This document shows, one piece after another, positions 42,219 through 51,928 of a stretch of 55,781 bases of DNA. The DNA is from CAYYYP01 sp964475985. GTDB lineage: Bacteria > Bdellovibrionota > UBA1018 > CAYHWW01. The notes beneath the pieces were generated by a model that saw only the letters and a program-made list of their open reading frames with translations, was not told the origin of the DNA and made no database searches. The DNA lies in NCBI GenBank assembly GCA_964475985.1, contig CAYYYP010000019.1, forward strand, positions 1-55,781. Direction: 5' to 3'. The translations under genes and the position numbers were made by a program. Position 1 is the stretch's first letter. Every line of letters begins with the position of its first letter.

Positions 42219-45200
42219 CTATAAAAACTTCATCACCTGTCCGCCAAAAAGGGCGTTGACCTCCCGCAGAAGCTCGGAACTTGGATCTACCATAAGTTCC
42301 TTGGGTAGGCTGTGACGGCTATAAAAGTGAGTTTCGTTCACCATACCTTCATACTCGAGCACAGCGAGGCAACGCCCTTTGTATTTTTGCAGCAAGGAAC
42401 GCAAGGAGGTAAGCTGGGCTTTTCTTATTCTCGCCGGATCTAGACGCAAAATGACGGACTGAATGCGCTTGGTTTTAAAATCTTCAATTTGGTCAAGGGA
42501 GCGAATCAAAATCTTGGCGTTCTCTTCCTGCAGATCGATTTGGCCCGTTACGATAATCGGTTTTGATTCCTTGAGGGATTGGGTCAGCGCAGCGCCAAAT
42601 TGTTCGTAGGGTTCGGGGAAAAGCACCCCTTCAATTTTGGTCTTATTATCTTCAATTTCACAAAAGGCCATCTTTGAGCCTTTTTTCGTGGTGATCTCAC
42701 GGAAGGACGCCACGATGCCGGCCGTTACATACTCGACTTTGCCATAATCCCGATCCTGCCTATTCCAGACGGGCCGACCAAACTCATCAAGTTGCTTAGG
42801 CTTAGGTTTAAAGGTTTTTTTTCTTTCCTCAAAATCAACCTTAAGCTTGGCGAGATCCCCGTGAATAAAATCACAGATGATGGGTGAAATTTTTTCCATG
42901 GGATGTCCGCTGACGTAGAAACCAACTAGGCTTTTTTCCACCTGCAGCTTTTTGCTCTCGGGCCAATCGGGAACGGCGCGGTAAAGATTCGAACTTGAGG
43001 CATCAAGCGTTAAGGGGTTTGCCTGAAACTCATCAAACATGCTCACCTGGCCAAGATCAGAATGCTCCTGAAGCTCGGCGGCATGTTTCATGATGGAATC
43101 CACGGACTCAAGTAAAGTCGCGCGGTTTTCTTCCGCAATCCTATCAAAGGCGCCCACTTGAATCAGGCACTCTAAAACTTTCTTATTTACTTTTCTTAGG
43201 GCCACTCGCTTGCAGAAATCAAGAAAACTTCGGAAGGCTCCCCTCGCCTCTCGCTCCGCCAGAATAACATCCACCGCAACGCCACCCACTCCTTTGATGG
43301 CTTCCAGTCCAAACCGGATATTACTTTTCCCACCTTCGATATTGACGCTAAAACGTTTAAGCGATGCATTCACATCGGGTGGTAGCACCTCAAGCCCCCG
43401 GGCGCGTGCATCGGAAATGTACACCGCCATTTTGTCGGTATTGTCCATTTCCGTAGCCATAAGTGCCGCAAGAAACTGCGCCGGATAAAAACATTTTAAA
43501 TACGCAGTCTGATAGGAAAGCACTCCGTAGGCTGCCGAATGACTTTTATTAAAACCATAACTCGCAAATTTTGCGAGCAGCTCAAAAATGAAATCGGCCT
43601 TATCCCGGTCAAGCTGATTCTCAACGCAACCCTTTAGAAAACGTTCCTTTTGGCTAGCCATTTCCTCGGCTTTTTTCTTACCCATGGCCCTACGTAAAAG
43701 GTCGGCCTCCCCTAATGAATAACCGGCAAGCTCTCGGGCTACCCGCATCACTTGCTCTTGGTAAACGATGACGCCGTAGGTCTCATTAAGAATAGGTTCT
43801 AATTGGGGCAGGGCGTACTCAATGGTGGTCCGTCCGTGTTTTCGGTTGATGAAATCATCCACCATGCCTGACTCAAGGGGGCCTGGTCGGTAAAGGGCGT
43901 TGATGGAAGTGATGTCCTCAAGATTGGAGGGCATCACCCGCTGACAGAGGTCCTTCATGCCTGAGGATTCAAGTTGAAAGACGCCGTCGGTGTCTCCGGA
44001 ACTTAAGAGTTCATAAACCTTAGGGTCCGTATAATCGATATCTTCTAAACGAAAATCTGGTTTTGGGCCTTCGCGAATGAGTTTTAGGGCATTATCGATG
44101 ACGGTCAGCGTTTTAAGGCCAAGAAAGTCAAATTTAATGAGACCAATTTTTTCAGCGTAGTCTTTATCGTATTGAACGATGGCTTCGCCTTCTTTGCCGG
44201 CCATGAGTGGCGCATATTCCACAAGGGGACGATTCGTGATGACAACACCCGCCGCGTGCATGCCGGCGTTCCTATGCAGGCCCTCTAGACTGCGGGCAAT
44301 TTCAAATAATCTGCGCGCCCGGTCGTCCCGTTCACAAAGTTCGGTAAGCCTAGGTTCTTTTTCAAATGCTCCCGCCAAATCGATTCCTAATTCTTCGGGA
44401 ATCAGCTTCGCAATGGCGTCTACTTCCGCATAGGGAATATCGAGCACCCGGCCCACATCACGCACCACACTTCTGGCCAAAAGTTTTCCGTAGGTAATGA
44501 TTTGAGAAACACAATCCTTACCGTACTTACGCACGACATAATCAATGACTTCGCCCCGTTTATCTTGGCAAAAATCCACGTCAAAGTCCGGCATGGAAAT
44601 CCGCTCAGGATTAATGAAACGCTCAAATAGCAGATTAAATGCTAGCGGGTCGATGTCCGTAATTTTAAGTGCGTAGGCGACTAAGGATCCAGCGCCTGAC
44701 CCCCGGCCAGGGCCCACGGGAATGCCGACACTCTTTGCATAAAGAATGAAATCGGCAACGATGAGGAAGTAGCCAGCAAAGCCCGTACGTTCAATCATGG
44801 CCAGTTCTTCATGAAGCCTTGCCTCATATTCTTGTTTCTTCTGCGGCCAATCTTCCTGTTTTTGCATTTTCAAAAACACGGGCTCGGCAAATCTTTTTTC
44901 TAAGAATTTTTTAGAAAGACTTTTAAGGTAAGTTTCCACTTGGAACACACCTGAGCTATCCACGGCTTCCTCGGCTAACTCCGTTAGGGCATTGCCCTCG
45001 TGCAATGGTTGCTTACTCTCTTTGTCGGCCCACTGATTGGGTTGATACTTCGGCAAATGGTAAATCTGCCGACCCTTTTCATCCTTTAAATGAAAATCAA
45101 AACTGCACTTTTTGGAAATCTCCACCGTGTTGCTGCAGGCCTCGGGTCGCCACGCAAACTGCGCCTTCATCTGCGCTGGAGTTTTTAAATAAAACTGATT

Positions 45201-46067
45201 GTAGACTAAGTTTTCCACCTGATCAGTAGTTACATCACCCAGTGTTCGTCCCGAGGAGATGCACATGAGCGCTTCCTGGGCGATAAGATCCTTAGGCTTT
45301 AAGTAATGAGCTTCCGTCGTAGCGGCAAGGCCCAGACCCATACGGTCCGCAAGGTCCACTAAGGATCGGTTGGCTTGATGTTGTTCGGGCAAACCATTTT
45401 CCTGAAGTTCAAAATAAAGATCTTCGCGGTAGGTTTTTTGCAACCAGAGCGCACAGGCTTCGGCCCGTTCAGGTTTTTGTTTTACAAAACTATAGGCCAT
45501 TTCGCCCTTAAGGCCGCCCGTAAGGCAAATCAAACCTTCCGAAAATTTTTCGAGTACACTGCGATCAACCCTAGGTTTGGAATGCAAAAATCCTTCAAGA
45601 TAACCGCGGGAAACAATCTCACAAAGATTGCGATACCCTTCTTTGTTTTTCACGAGCAGCACTAGGTTATAAAGCCTAAAGGGGTCATCGGCTGAATCAT
45701 CGCCGGAGAGCATGCTAGCCCTACGACTGGCTTTTTTCTCAGGCTGAGTCGTAATGCTAGAATCGGTATAATAAACCTCACAACCTAGGATAGGTTTTAC
45801 GCCCTTGGCCTTGGCCGCCAAATAAAAATCAAGCGCACCAAACATATTGCCATGATCAGTAAGCGCTACAGATTGTTCAGCCCCCGAATTTTTCCACGAA
45901 GTGACCCGCTCGACGAGCTTTGGAATTTTTATGCAACTTTCCAGAAGTGAGTAATGGGAATGAACATGCAAATGCACGAAACCTGAATTTTCATCGCTGA
46001 GAATGGGTACATCGACAGCCTCGGCCGGATTCTTGGTAAGGGTTTCAGTTTTTTTTATGGTTGCCAT
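42219..46067 (-). CDS. dnaE: DNA polymerase III alpha subunit
   Basis: 1282 residues, about 120 more than E. coli DnaE. Replicates the chromosome as the catalytic core of the holoenzyme. An N-terminal PHP domain starts FVHLHVHSHYSLLESCIKI with ALTDHGNMFGA. The palm contains the catalytic acids in ERISMPDFDVDFCQDKRGEV and the GPGRGSGAGSLVAYAL finger motif. A helix-hairpin-helix region (KSNIRFGLEAIKGVGG) and an OB domain (VEYVTAGIVASFREITTKKGSKMAF) follow. No intein is seen. Terminal 60 residues are the tau-binding type. 47 bases downstream of guaA on the same strand. Confidence 0.96.
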   Translation of the reverse strand: MATIKKTETLTKNPAEAVDVPILSDENSGFVHLHVHSHYSLLESCIKIPKLVERVTSWKNSGAEQSVALTDHGNMFGALDFYLAAKAKGVKPILGCEVYYTDSSITTQPEKKASRRASMLSGDDSADDPFRLYNLVLLVKNKEGYRNLCEIVSRGYLEGFLHSKPRVDRSVLEKFSEGLICLTGGLKGEMAYSFVKQKPERAEACALWLQKTYREDLYFELQENGLPEQHQANRSLVDLADRMGLGLAATTEAHYLKPKDLIAQEALMCISSGRTLGDVTTDQVENLVYNQFYLKTPAQMKAQFAWRPEACSNTVEISKKCSFDFHLKDEKGRQIYHLPKYQPNQWADKESKQPLHEGNALTELAEEAVDSSGVFQVETYLKSLSKKFLEKRFAEPVFLKMQKQEDWPQKKQEYEARLHEELAMIERTGFAGYFLIVADFILYAKSVGIPVGPGRGSGAGSLVAYALKITDIDPLAFNLLFERFINPERISMPDFDVDFCQDKRGEVIDYVVRKYGKDCVSQIITYGKLLARSVVRDVGRVLDIPYAEVDAIAKLIPEELGIDLAGAFEKEPRLTELCERDDRARRLFEIARSLEGLHRNAGMHAAGVVITNRPLVEYAPLMAGKEGEAIVQYDKDYAEKIGLIKFDFLGLKTLTVIDNALKLIREGPKPDFRLEDIDYTDPKVYELLSSGDTDGVFQLESSGMKDLCQRVMPSNLEDITSINALYRPGPLESGMVDDFINRKHGRTTIEYALPQLEPILNETYGVIVYQEQVMRVARELAGYSLGEADLLRRAMGKKKAEEMASQKERFLKGCVENQLDRDKADFIFELLAKFASYGFNKSHSAAYGVLSYQTAYLKCFYPAQFLAALMATEMDNTDKMAVYISDARARGLEVLPPDVNASLKRFSVNIEGGKSNIRFGLEAIKGVGGVAVDVILAEREARGAFRSFLDFCKRVALRKVNKKVLECLIQVGAFDRIAEENRATLLESVDSIMKHAAELQEHSDLGQVSMFDEFQANPLTLDASSSNLYRAVPDWPESKKLQVEKSLVGFYVSGHPMEKISPIICDFIHGDLAKLKVDFEERKKTFKPKPKQLDEFGRPVWNRQDRDYGKVEYVTAGIVASFREITTKKGSKMAFCEIEDNKTKIEGVLFPEPYEQFGAALTQSLKESKPIIVTGQIDLQEENAKILIRSLDQIEDFKTKRIQSVILRLDPARIRKAQLTSLRSLLQKYKGRCLAVLEYEGMVNETHFYSRHSLPKELMVDPSSELLREVNALFGGQVMKFL

Positions 46068-46113
46068 TTGACCTACCTAACGCGGAATTTTTTAGGTTTA
46101 GAATTTGAAAGTC

Positions 46114-47760
46114 TCATTCCCATTCAATGGTGGCCGGCGGTTTGCTTGAAATGTCGTAAACTACCCGGTTTACTCCCCGGACTTCATTTACAATCCGATT
46201 AGAAACCCTAGCTAAAAAAGTATGATCAAATCCAAACCAATCAGCCGTCATCCCATCACTGGAAGTCACCGCGCGTAATGCCACTACATTCTCATAGGTG
46301 CGCCCGTCTCCCATGACACCAACGGACTTCACCGGCAAAAACACGGCAAATGCCTGCCAAATGGAGTCGTACAAACCGGCCAATTTAATCTCTTCAATAA
46401 AGATAGCATCCACTTCCCGTAACACATCAAGGCGCGCAGGCGTAATATCCCCCATGATCCTAACCGCTAGACCAGGGCCTGGAAACGGGTGCCGTTTTAA
46501 AATATTCTCGGGCACCCCAAGGCCTCGTCCGAGTTCGCGCACTTCATCTTTGAAGAGCTCCCTTAAGGGTTCAATCAATTTAATTTTCATATCCTTAGGT
46601 AAGCCCCCCACATTGTGGTGACTTTTAATGGTGCTGGAAAAACCTAATTTTCCGCCCTTTTTCCCGCGCATTCCCCGCATTTCGCTGGGCGGCGGGCAGG
46701 ATTCAATGACATCTGGATAGAGGGTGCCCTGCACTAAAAACTTTGAAGCCTGGGTGCCGGATTTAGCTTGGGCCTCTTTTTCAAAAATTCGAATAAAAGT
46801 GCGGCCAATGATTTTTCTTTTTTTCTCAGCGTCGGTTACTCCCTTAAGCGCTGTTAGGAATTTCTGGGAAGCATCGTGGTAGGTCACGTTGAGATGCAGC
46901 TGATTTTGATAGGCGTAAAGCACTTCCTGTTCTTCTTTTTTACGTAGAAGGCCGTTGTTCACAAAAACGCAACGCAGCCGCTCACCTAAAACTTGGTGCA
47001 CTAAGGTAGCGGCCACAGTGGAGTCTACCCCTCCCGAGAGTGCACAAATCGCTCGGCCCTTTGGCCCTACGGCATCTTGAATCGTCTTCATCTGGGCGTA
47101 CATATAGTTGGAGAGACTCCAGTCCCCCTTAAGGCCGCAGATATTATAAACAAAATTTTGGAGAATTTGGGTGCCCTGCTCGGTGTGCATGACTTCGGGA
47201 TGAAACTGCACCGCGTAAAATTTACGAGCGCGGTCCTCCATGGCGGCGGGGCTTTGGTTTTCGCTTAAGGCCGTAAGGGAGAAGCCCGGAGGAACTTCAC
47301 CAATTTCGTCCCCATGGCTCATCCACACCGAGATGTGATCATTGAACGAAGGCAAAAGGGCAGAGCCTGACGAGCCTGTACGATGAATTTTTGTACGGCC
47401 GTATTCTCTGGTTTTTGAAGGAAGGACTGACCCACCAAAAACCTTAGCCATGTATTGCATTCCATAACAAATACCAAGAATGGGTAGACCTAGAGTCCAG
47501 ATCCCCTTTTTGGGATGATGCCCTGCAGCCTTGGGTGCATCAGCGTCATAAACGGAAAAGGGTCCGCCCGATAAAATGAGGGCTTGGGGGTTAAACTTCT
47601 GAATTTTTTCAAGACTCACATCGCAAGGATAGATCTCACTGTAAATTTTAAGTTCCCGTAATCTTCTCGCAATGAGCTGGGTGAACTGCGAACCAAAATC
47701 CAGAACAAGAACTCGATCGGAAACTAAAGATGAAATTTTGGAATCCAAATTGTCTTGCAC
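46114..47760 (-). CDS. guaA: GMP synthase (glutamine-hydrolysing)
   Basis: 548 residues. Converts XMP to GMP using glutamine and ATP. The class I amidotransferase domain comes first: cysteine in GICYGMQYMAK, histidine-glutamate in VQFHPEVMHTE. The ATP-pyrophosphatase P-loop-like motif SGGVDST and the C-terminal dimer domain (HPFPGPGLAVRIMG, DISSKPPATIEWE) follow. All are standard for the long bacterial form. It follows guaB by 100 bases. Confidence 0.97.
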   Translation of the reverse strand: MQDNLDSKISSLVSDRVLVLDFGSQFTQLIARRLRELKIYSEIYPCDVSLEKIQKFNPQALILSGGPFSVYDADAPKAAGHHPKKGIWTLGLPILGICYGMQYMAKVFGGSVLPSKTREYGRTKIHRTGSSGSALLPSFNDHISVWMSHGDEIGEVPPGFSLTALSENQSPAAMEDRARKFYAVQFHPEVMHTEQGTQILQNFVYNICGLKGDWSLSNYMYAQMKTIQDAVGPKGRAICALSGGVDSTVAATLVHQVLGERLRCVFVNNGLLRKKEEQEVLYAYQNQLHLNVTYHDASQKFLTALKGVTDAEKKRKIIGRTFIRIFEKEAQAKSGTQASKFLVQGTLYPDVIESCPPPSEMRGMRGKKGGKLGFSSTIKSHHNVGGLPKDMKIKLIEPLRELFKDEVRELGRGLGVPENILKRHPFPGPGLAVRIMGDITPARLDVLREVDAIFIEEIKLAGLYDSIWQAFAVFLPVKSVGVMGDGRTYENVVALRAVTSSDGMTADWFGFDHTFLARVSNRIVNEVRGVNRVVYDISSKPPATIEWE

Positions 47761-47860
47761 CCCTTCACGCCTGTCACCTTAAACAAGACGAGACCATTGG
47801 ACAATGCAATTGCAGGAATTACTCTTCACTTCCTTAAAAGTTTACGAAGATTTTTCGCCT

Positions 47861-49315
47861 TCAATAATAATTAGGCGCTTCCTTCGTAATGGTGACGTCG
47901 TGAGGGTGACTTTCCGCTAAACCACGATCCGTAATGCGCATAAATTGCGCATTCTGCAACGCCGCTAAGTCCTTTGCTCCAACGTAACCCATGCCGGCTT
48001 TAAGGCCCCCGAGGATTTGGTGCAGCACCTTTGCCAAAGAACCTCGGTAGGGCACGCGTCCTTCAATTCCTTCGGGCACTAATTTTCCAGCATCGATTTC
48101 GGACTGAAAGTAGCGATCCTTGGAACCCATTTTCATGGCATCAATGGATCCCATCCCTCGATACGTTTTATAAGTTCGCCCTTGGAAAAGCACCGTTTCA
48201 CCGGGGGATTCGTCGGCCCCGGCAAAGAGAGAACCAATCATAATGCTAGAAGCTCCAGCGGCTAACGCTTTAGTGACATCACCGCTGTATTTAATTCCGC
48301 CATCACCAATGATCGGAATTCCAAAACGTTTTGCTTCAGCCGATGCATTCTGAATGGCGGTGAGCTGCGGAACCCCAATCCCTGCGATCACGCGAGTGGT
48401 ACAAATACTACCTGGTCCGATTCCAACCTTTACGGCATCGGCGCCCGCTTCAATTAAAGCTCTGGTTCCCAGGGCTGTAGCCACATTGCCGCCCACAATA
48501 TCCGTTTTGGGAAATCGTCGTTTCAACCAAGCCACGGCGTCCAGCACTCCGCGAGAATGCCCGTGGGCTGAATCAACAAAAAGTACATCTACCCCGGCCT
48601 CAATGAGCTTGGTTGCCCGCAGTTCAAGATCTTTCCCTACCCCAACCGCCGCAGCTGCCACGAGCCGACCTAAACTATCTTTATTTGAATGCGGATACTC
48701 TGCCCGCTTCATGATGTCCTTTATGGTTATGAGACCACAAAGTTGATTGAGATCATCCACGACGGGAAGTTTTTCAATGCGGTGGCGGTGAAGGATGAGT
48801 TTTGCTTCATCGTGGGTAATTCCATGTTTTGCGGTAATCAGGCCTTCGCTCGTCATGAGTTCCTTGACCCGCATATCTAGGTGATCCGCAAAACGAAGGT
48901 CGCGATTCGTGAGAATGCCTACGAGTTTTTTCCCTACGGTAACCGGCACGCCAGAAATTTTATAGGTTTCCATGAGGGAAAGTGCGTCCTTGATGGGAGC
49001 ATCAGGGCCTATGGTGATGGGGTCAATGATCATGCCCCATTCATTTTTTTTAACCTTCTCCACTTCCAATGCCTGCTCATCCACCGAAAGATTTTTGTGG
49101 ATGACACCAATTCCACCTTCCTGAGCAAGAATAATGGCGGCTTTACTTTCCGTCACCGTATCCATGGCGGCCGAGAGAATGGGAATTCGCAACTCAATAT
49201 TTTTCGTAAGCCTCGTGGTGATATTGACTTCGGATGGCAAAACCTCGGAATAAGCCGGGATCAAAAGCACATCGTCAAAAGTTAGGCCCTCAGAGATTCC
49301 CGGTGGTTTTTCCAT
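47861..49315 (-). CDS. guaB: IMP dehydrogenase
   Basis: 484 residues. Oxidises IMP to XMP with NAD, the committed step toward GMP. The barrel begins LTFDDVLLIPAYSEVLPSEV. Two CBS domains sit at about residues 95-205. The catalytic cysteine loop is GPGSICTTRVIAGIG, the phosphate site GDGGIKYSGDV, and the flap region contains MGSKDRYFQSE. It starts nine bases after the stop of the gamma-carbonic-anhydrase-like gene and is followed by guaA. Confidence 0.97.
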   Translation of the reverse strand: MEKPPGISEGLTFDDVLLIPAYSEVLPSEVNITTRLTKNIELRIPILSAAMDTVTESKAAIILAQEGGIGVIHKNLSVDEQALEVEKVKKNEWGMIIDPITIGPDAPIKDALSLMETYKISGVPVTVGKKLVGILTNRDLRFADHLDMRVKELMTSEGLITAKHGITHDEAKLILHRHRIEKLPVVDDLNQLCGLITIKDIMKRAEYPHSNKDSLGRLVAAAAVGVGKDLELRATKLIEAGVDVLFVDSAHGHSRGVLDAVAWLKRRFPKTDIVGGNVATALGTRALIEAGADAVKVGIGPGSICTTRVIAGIGVPQLTAIQNASAEAKRFGIPIIGDGGIKYSGDVTKALAAGASSIMIGSLFAGADESPGETVLFQGRTYKTYRGMGSIDAMKMGSKDRYFQSEIDAGKLVPEGIEGRVPYRGSLAKVLHQILGGLKAGMGYVGAKDLAALQNAQFMRITDRGLAESHPHDVTITKEAPNYY

Positions 49316-49323
49316 AATTTTTC

Positions 49324-49878
49324 CTAATCTTTTTTAGCCGTCACGACGGTTTTGGGGGCTTCCGGAAAAGCGCTTTCCCGAAACCAAGCGACATATTGTT
49401 TGTATTGTTCGGAACGATCACGAACCATTTTCACTTCTTCATCCGTAAGCGTACGCACAACTTTGCCAGGCACTCCCACCACAAGGGAGCGTTCAGGAAT
49501 TTTTGCGCCTTCCTTAACTAAGGCATTAGCCCCGATCAAACAATCGGAGCCAATTTCCGCGCCATCCAGGACCGTTGCGCCCATGCCCACTAAAACTCGG
49601 TCATGGATAATGCAGCCATGAAGGGTAACGCTATGGCCGATACTTACTCCGTTACCGATGGAAAGCGGCCATTTTTGGAATGTGGTGTGCAGAACGGAGC
49701 CGTCTTGAATATTGGTGTCTTTGCCGATTCGAATCCAATGAACATCGCCCCGGGCGACCACATTAAACCAGAGGCTTGAGTTTTCACCAATTTCCACATC
49801 GCCGATGACTTCCGCCGAAGGGGTTAAAAATGCGCTTGGATGAATTTTCGGAGAAATTCCTCGAAATGCGTAAACCAT
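49324..49878 (-). CDS. Gamma-carbonic-anhydrase-like hexapeptide protein
   Basis: 184 residues. Left-handed beta-helix repeats (hexapeptide pattern GDVEIGENSSLWFN, RIGKDTNIQDGSVLH, SIGNGVSIGHSVTLHG). The three histidines that bind zinc or iron in gamma-carbonic anhydrases are present: SVLH, IGHS and TLHG. The family (YrdA/PaaY/CaiE type) includes true carbonic anhydrases and thioesterase-associated proteins. No signal peptide. Just upstream of guaB with a nine-base gap; a functional tie is not evident. Confidence 0.88.
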   Translation of the reverse strand: MVYAFRGISPKIHPSAFLTPSAEVIGDVEIGENSSLWFNVVARGDVHWIRIGKDTNIQDGSVLHTTFQKWPLSIGNGVSIGHSVTLHGCIIHDRVLVGMGATVLDGAEIGSDCLIGANALVKEGAKIPERSLVVGVPGKVVRTLTDEEVKMVRDRSEQYKQYVAWFRESAFPEAPKTVVTAKKD

Positions 49879-49913
49879 ACTGATGTGTACTACAAATGCC
49901 GGGAAACCGGCAA

Positions 49914-50465
49914 TTAATAAAACTTAGATTCACCCTGATCTAGCGGCGGATCAAGGGGGTGCTTACCCTTGGGATATTTGGGATGAGTCTCATCATCGGT
50001 ACTTTCATCATCATCCTCACTGTCCGTTAGGCTGCCGGCGTGATTTGTTGCCTTAGGTTTCTTTTTAAACTTAATTTGTTTACAAGCTTCCGCATTTTTA
50101 GGCAGCTTGTGGGACAGGGGGCGAATGCATTCGTTATAAACTTCAACTTCCTTTACATAAGCGGCATAACCCGCCGTTCCGCAGGCAAGCTCTTCTGGCT
50201 CACGATGTCTTGGCTTTACGCATGCTTTAAACCCAGTTTTTGAATAGGGCGGTAGTGCAGATTTTTTAACTCGGTTCGGATCGGCTGAACTCTCCGGCTC
50301 TCCCCCGCCATGCCCGCCCCCACCATGTTCAGGTGGCGGAGCTTCCCCATGGCCGCTTGCCCTAACGTCAAAAGCAAAAGAATTCAGGACCACAAAACTT
50401 ATGATCAACCAAAAAATCCGGATCAACCCTAGGTTCACACGCCACCCCTTAAATGCCGTAAGCAT
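49914..50465 (-). CDS. Exported histidine/glycine- and acidic-rich hypothetical protein
   Basis: About 183 residues from the ATG at 50465. The frame extends to a TTG at 50522, but the inner ATG gives the signal peptide (LGLIRIFWLIISFVVLNSFAF). The mature protein starts with a histidine/glycine/proline stretch (HGEAPPPEHGGGGHGGGEPE), which could bind metal. A cysteine-containing middle (four cysteines) and an acidic Ser/Asp/Glu tail follow. No recognised family. It lies between miaB and the gamma-carbonic-anhydrase-like gene on the same strand. Confidence 0.5.
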   Translation of the reverse strand: MLTAFKGWRVNLGLIRIFWLIISFVVLNSFAFDVRASGHGEAPPPEHGGGGHGGGEPESSADPNRVKKSALPPYSKTGFKACVKPRHREPEELACGTAGYAAYVKEVEVYNECIRPLSHKLPKNAEACKQIKFKKKPKATNHAGSLTDSEDDDESTDDETHPKYPKGKHPLDPPLDQGESKFY

Positions 50466-50525
50466 CTTTAATAATATTACCGTAGGGACGCCCTGATCCA
50501 AAGAACTCGTTAAAACCGGCAAAAT

Positions 50526-51914
50526 TTAATTCGTTTTTTCTTCTAGAAAATTTTCGGCAATCTCACCCATGAGAGCAAGGCCCGAGGCCCTTATGATTTT
50601 TACCGGCACAAAACTACCGGCCAAATCCCTTGGACCTTCAAATGCGAAATTCACCACATGGTTAGACCCCGTACGGCCCTGCCACATATGATCCTTAGAT
50701 GGGGCGCTCGCGCCCACAGATTGAACACGCCCTTCCACCAGAAGCTCCTGAATTTTGCCCACAAAACGTTGATTCTGCGCAGCGGAAATTTCAACGCTGC
50801 GTTTCTGAAGTCTTAATAGACGTTCGTGTTTCACTTCGGGATCAATATTGTCTTCAAGTTTTGCGGCCTTGGTGCCGGGCCTTGGCGAATAGGCAAACGC
50901 ATAAATCATATCGTACTTCATATCTTCGATGAGATTCATGGTGAGTTCAAAGTCTTCATCGGTTTCGGTTGGAAAACCCACGATCATGTCAGAAGTAAGG
51001 CCACCCTCGGGACAGCGTTCACGCCACTTAGCAATTTGCTCACGATAAGTTTCAATCTTATAGTGGCGGTGCATTTTTTGAAGCACTGCATTACTTCCGC
51101 TTTGCACCGGTAAATGCAAATAGGGAGCAAGGTTTTCAAGCTCACCATAACAAGCAATGAGCTCATCGCTGAAATCCATCGGATGACTAGAAGTATACCG
51201 AATACGTTTAATGCCAGGGATGGCGTTTACCGCCCGCAACAAATCAGGAAAAGTTTCTTGATACCCTTGGCCAAACGAATTTACGTTTTGGCCAAGCAGC
51301 ATCACTTCCTTAACCCCGTGGAGTGAAAGTCGCTTGATATCAGAAACAATGTCGGCCGTGGGCCTGCTTTTTTCACGACCACGCGTAAACGGTACGATGC
51401 AATACGAACAAAACTTATCGCAGCCCTTCATGATGTTCACAAATGCCGTGGCCTGTTTAGTGAAAACCTTGGTTTCAATATCGTACTGATCATGTTTGTC
51501 GAATTGGTTAAACACCACATGCCGTTCGCCCGACTGTACTCGTCCTACCAGTTCTGGCAGTTGGGCAATGGTATCCGTACCAAAAACGAAATCCACGTGG
51601 GGATTCCTAGAAAACAAGGCCTTTCCACGCAAACTCCCCACGCAACCACCCACACCGATGATACGTTTTTTGCCCTTAGCTCGGTGGGGTCGCAAAAGAC
51701 CCAACGAAGAAAGCATTTTATGAACGGCCTTATCCCTGACTTCGCAACCGTTTAAAATTACGACATCGGCATCATCAATGGACGAAGCCTTCGCCGCGCC
51801 CGATTCGTGCAAAAGGGATGACATCTGTTCAGAATCAGCCACATTCATTTGGCAGCCAAAGGTTTTTACAAAAAACTTTTGGCCAGCCAAAAAACCTTCA
51901 ACGTTTTCACTCAT
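50526..51914 (-). CDS. miaB: tRNA-2-methylthio-N6-dimethylallyladenosine synthase
   Basis: 462 residues. Adds a methylthio group to i6A37 of tRNAs that read U-starting codons. The UPF0004 domain has three cluster cysteines (TFGCQMNVAD, NGCEVRD, GGCVGS). The radical-SAM domain has CDKFCSYC and the GREKSRP stretch, and a TRAM domain ends the protein (QELLVEGRVQSV). All positions expected for MiaB are present. It follows the GcvH-like gene by 14 bases, so both are probably co-transcribed. Confidence 0.95.
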   Translation of the reverse strand: MSENVEGFLAGQKFFVKTFGCQMNVADSEQMSSLLHESGAAKASSIDDADVVILNGCEVRDKAVHKMLSSLGLLRPHRAKGKKRIIGVGGCVGSLRGKALFSRNPHVDFVFGTDTIAQLPELVGRVQSGERHVVFNQFDKHDQYDIETKVFTKQATAFVNIMKGCDKFCSYCIVPFTRGREKSRPTADIVSDIKRLSLHGVKEVMLLGQNVNSFGQGYQETFPDLLRAVNAIPGIKRIRYTSSHPMDFSDELIACYGELENLAPYLHLPVQSGSNAVLQKMHRHYKIETYREQIAKWRERCPEGGLTSDMIVGFPTETDEDFELTMNLIEDMKYDMIYAFAYSPRPGTKAAKLEDNIDPEVKHERLLRLQKRSVEISAAQNQRFVGKIQELLVEGRVQSVGASAPSKDHMWQGRTGSNHVVNFAFEGPRDLAGSFVPVKIIRASGLALMGEIAENFLEEKTN

Positions 51915-51928
51915 AATCTAAAAACTGC

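Noticed and set aside
42219..46067. Possible intein in dnaE, suggested by the length of 1282 residues
   Set aside because: The polymerase motifs are continuous and no intein-like block (C-terminal HN, Hint motifs) interrupts them; the extra length is distributed.
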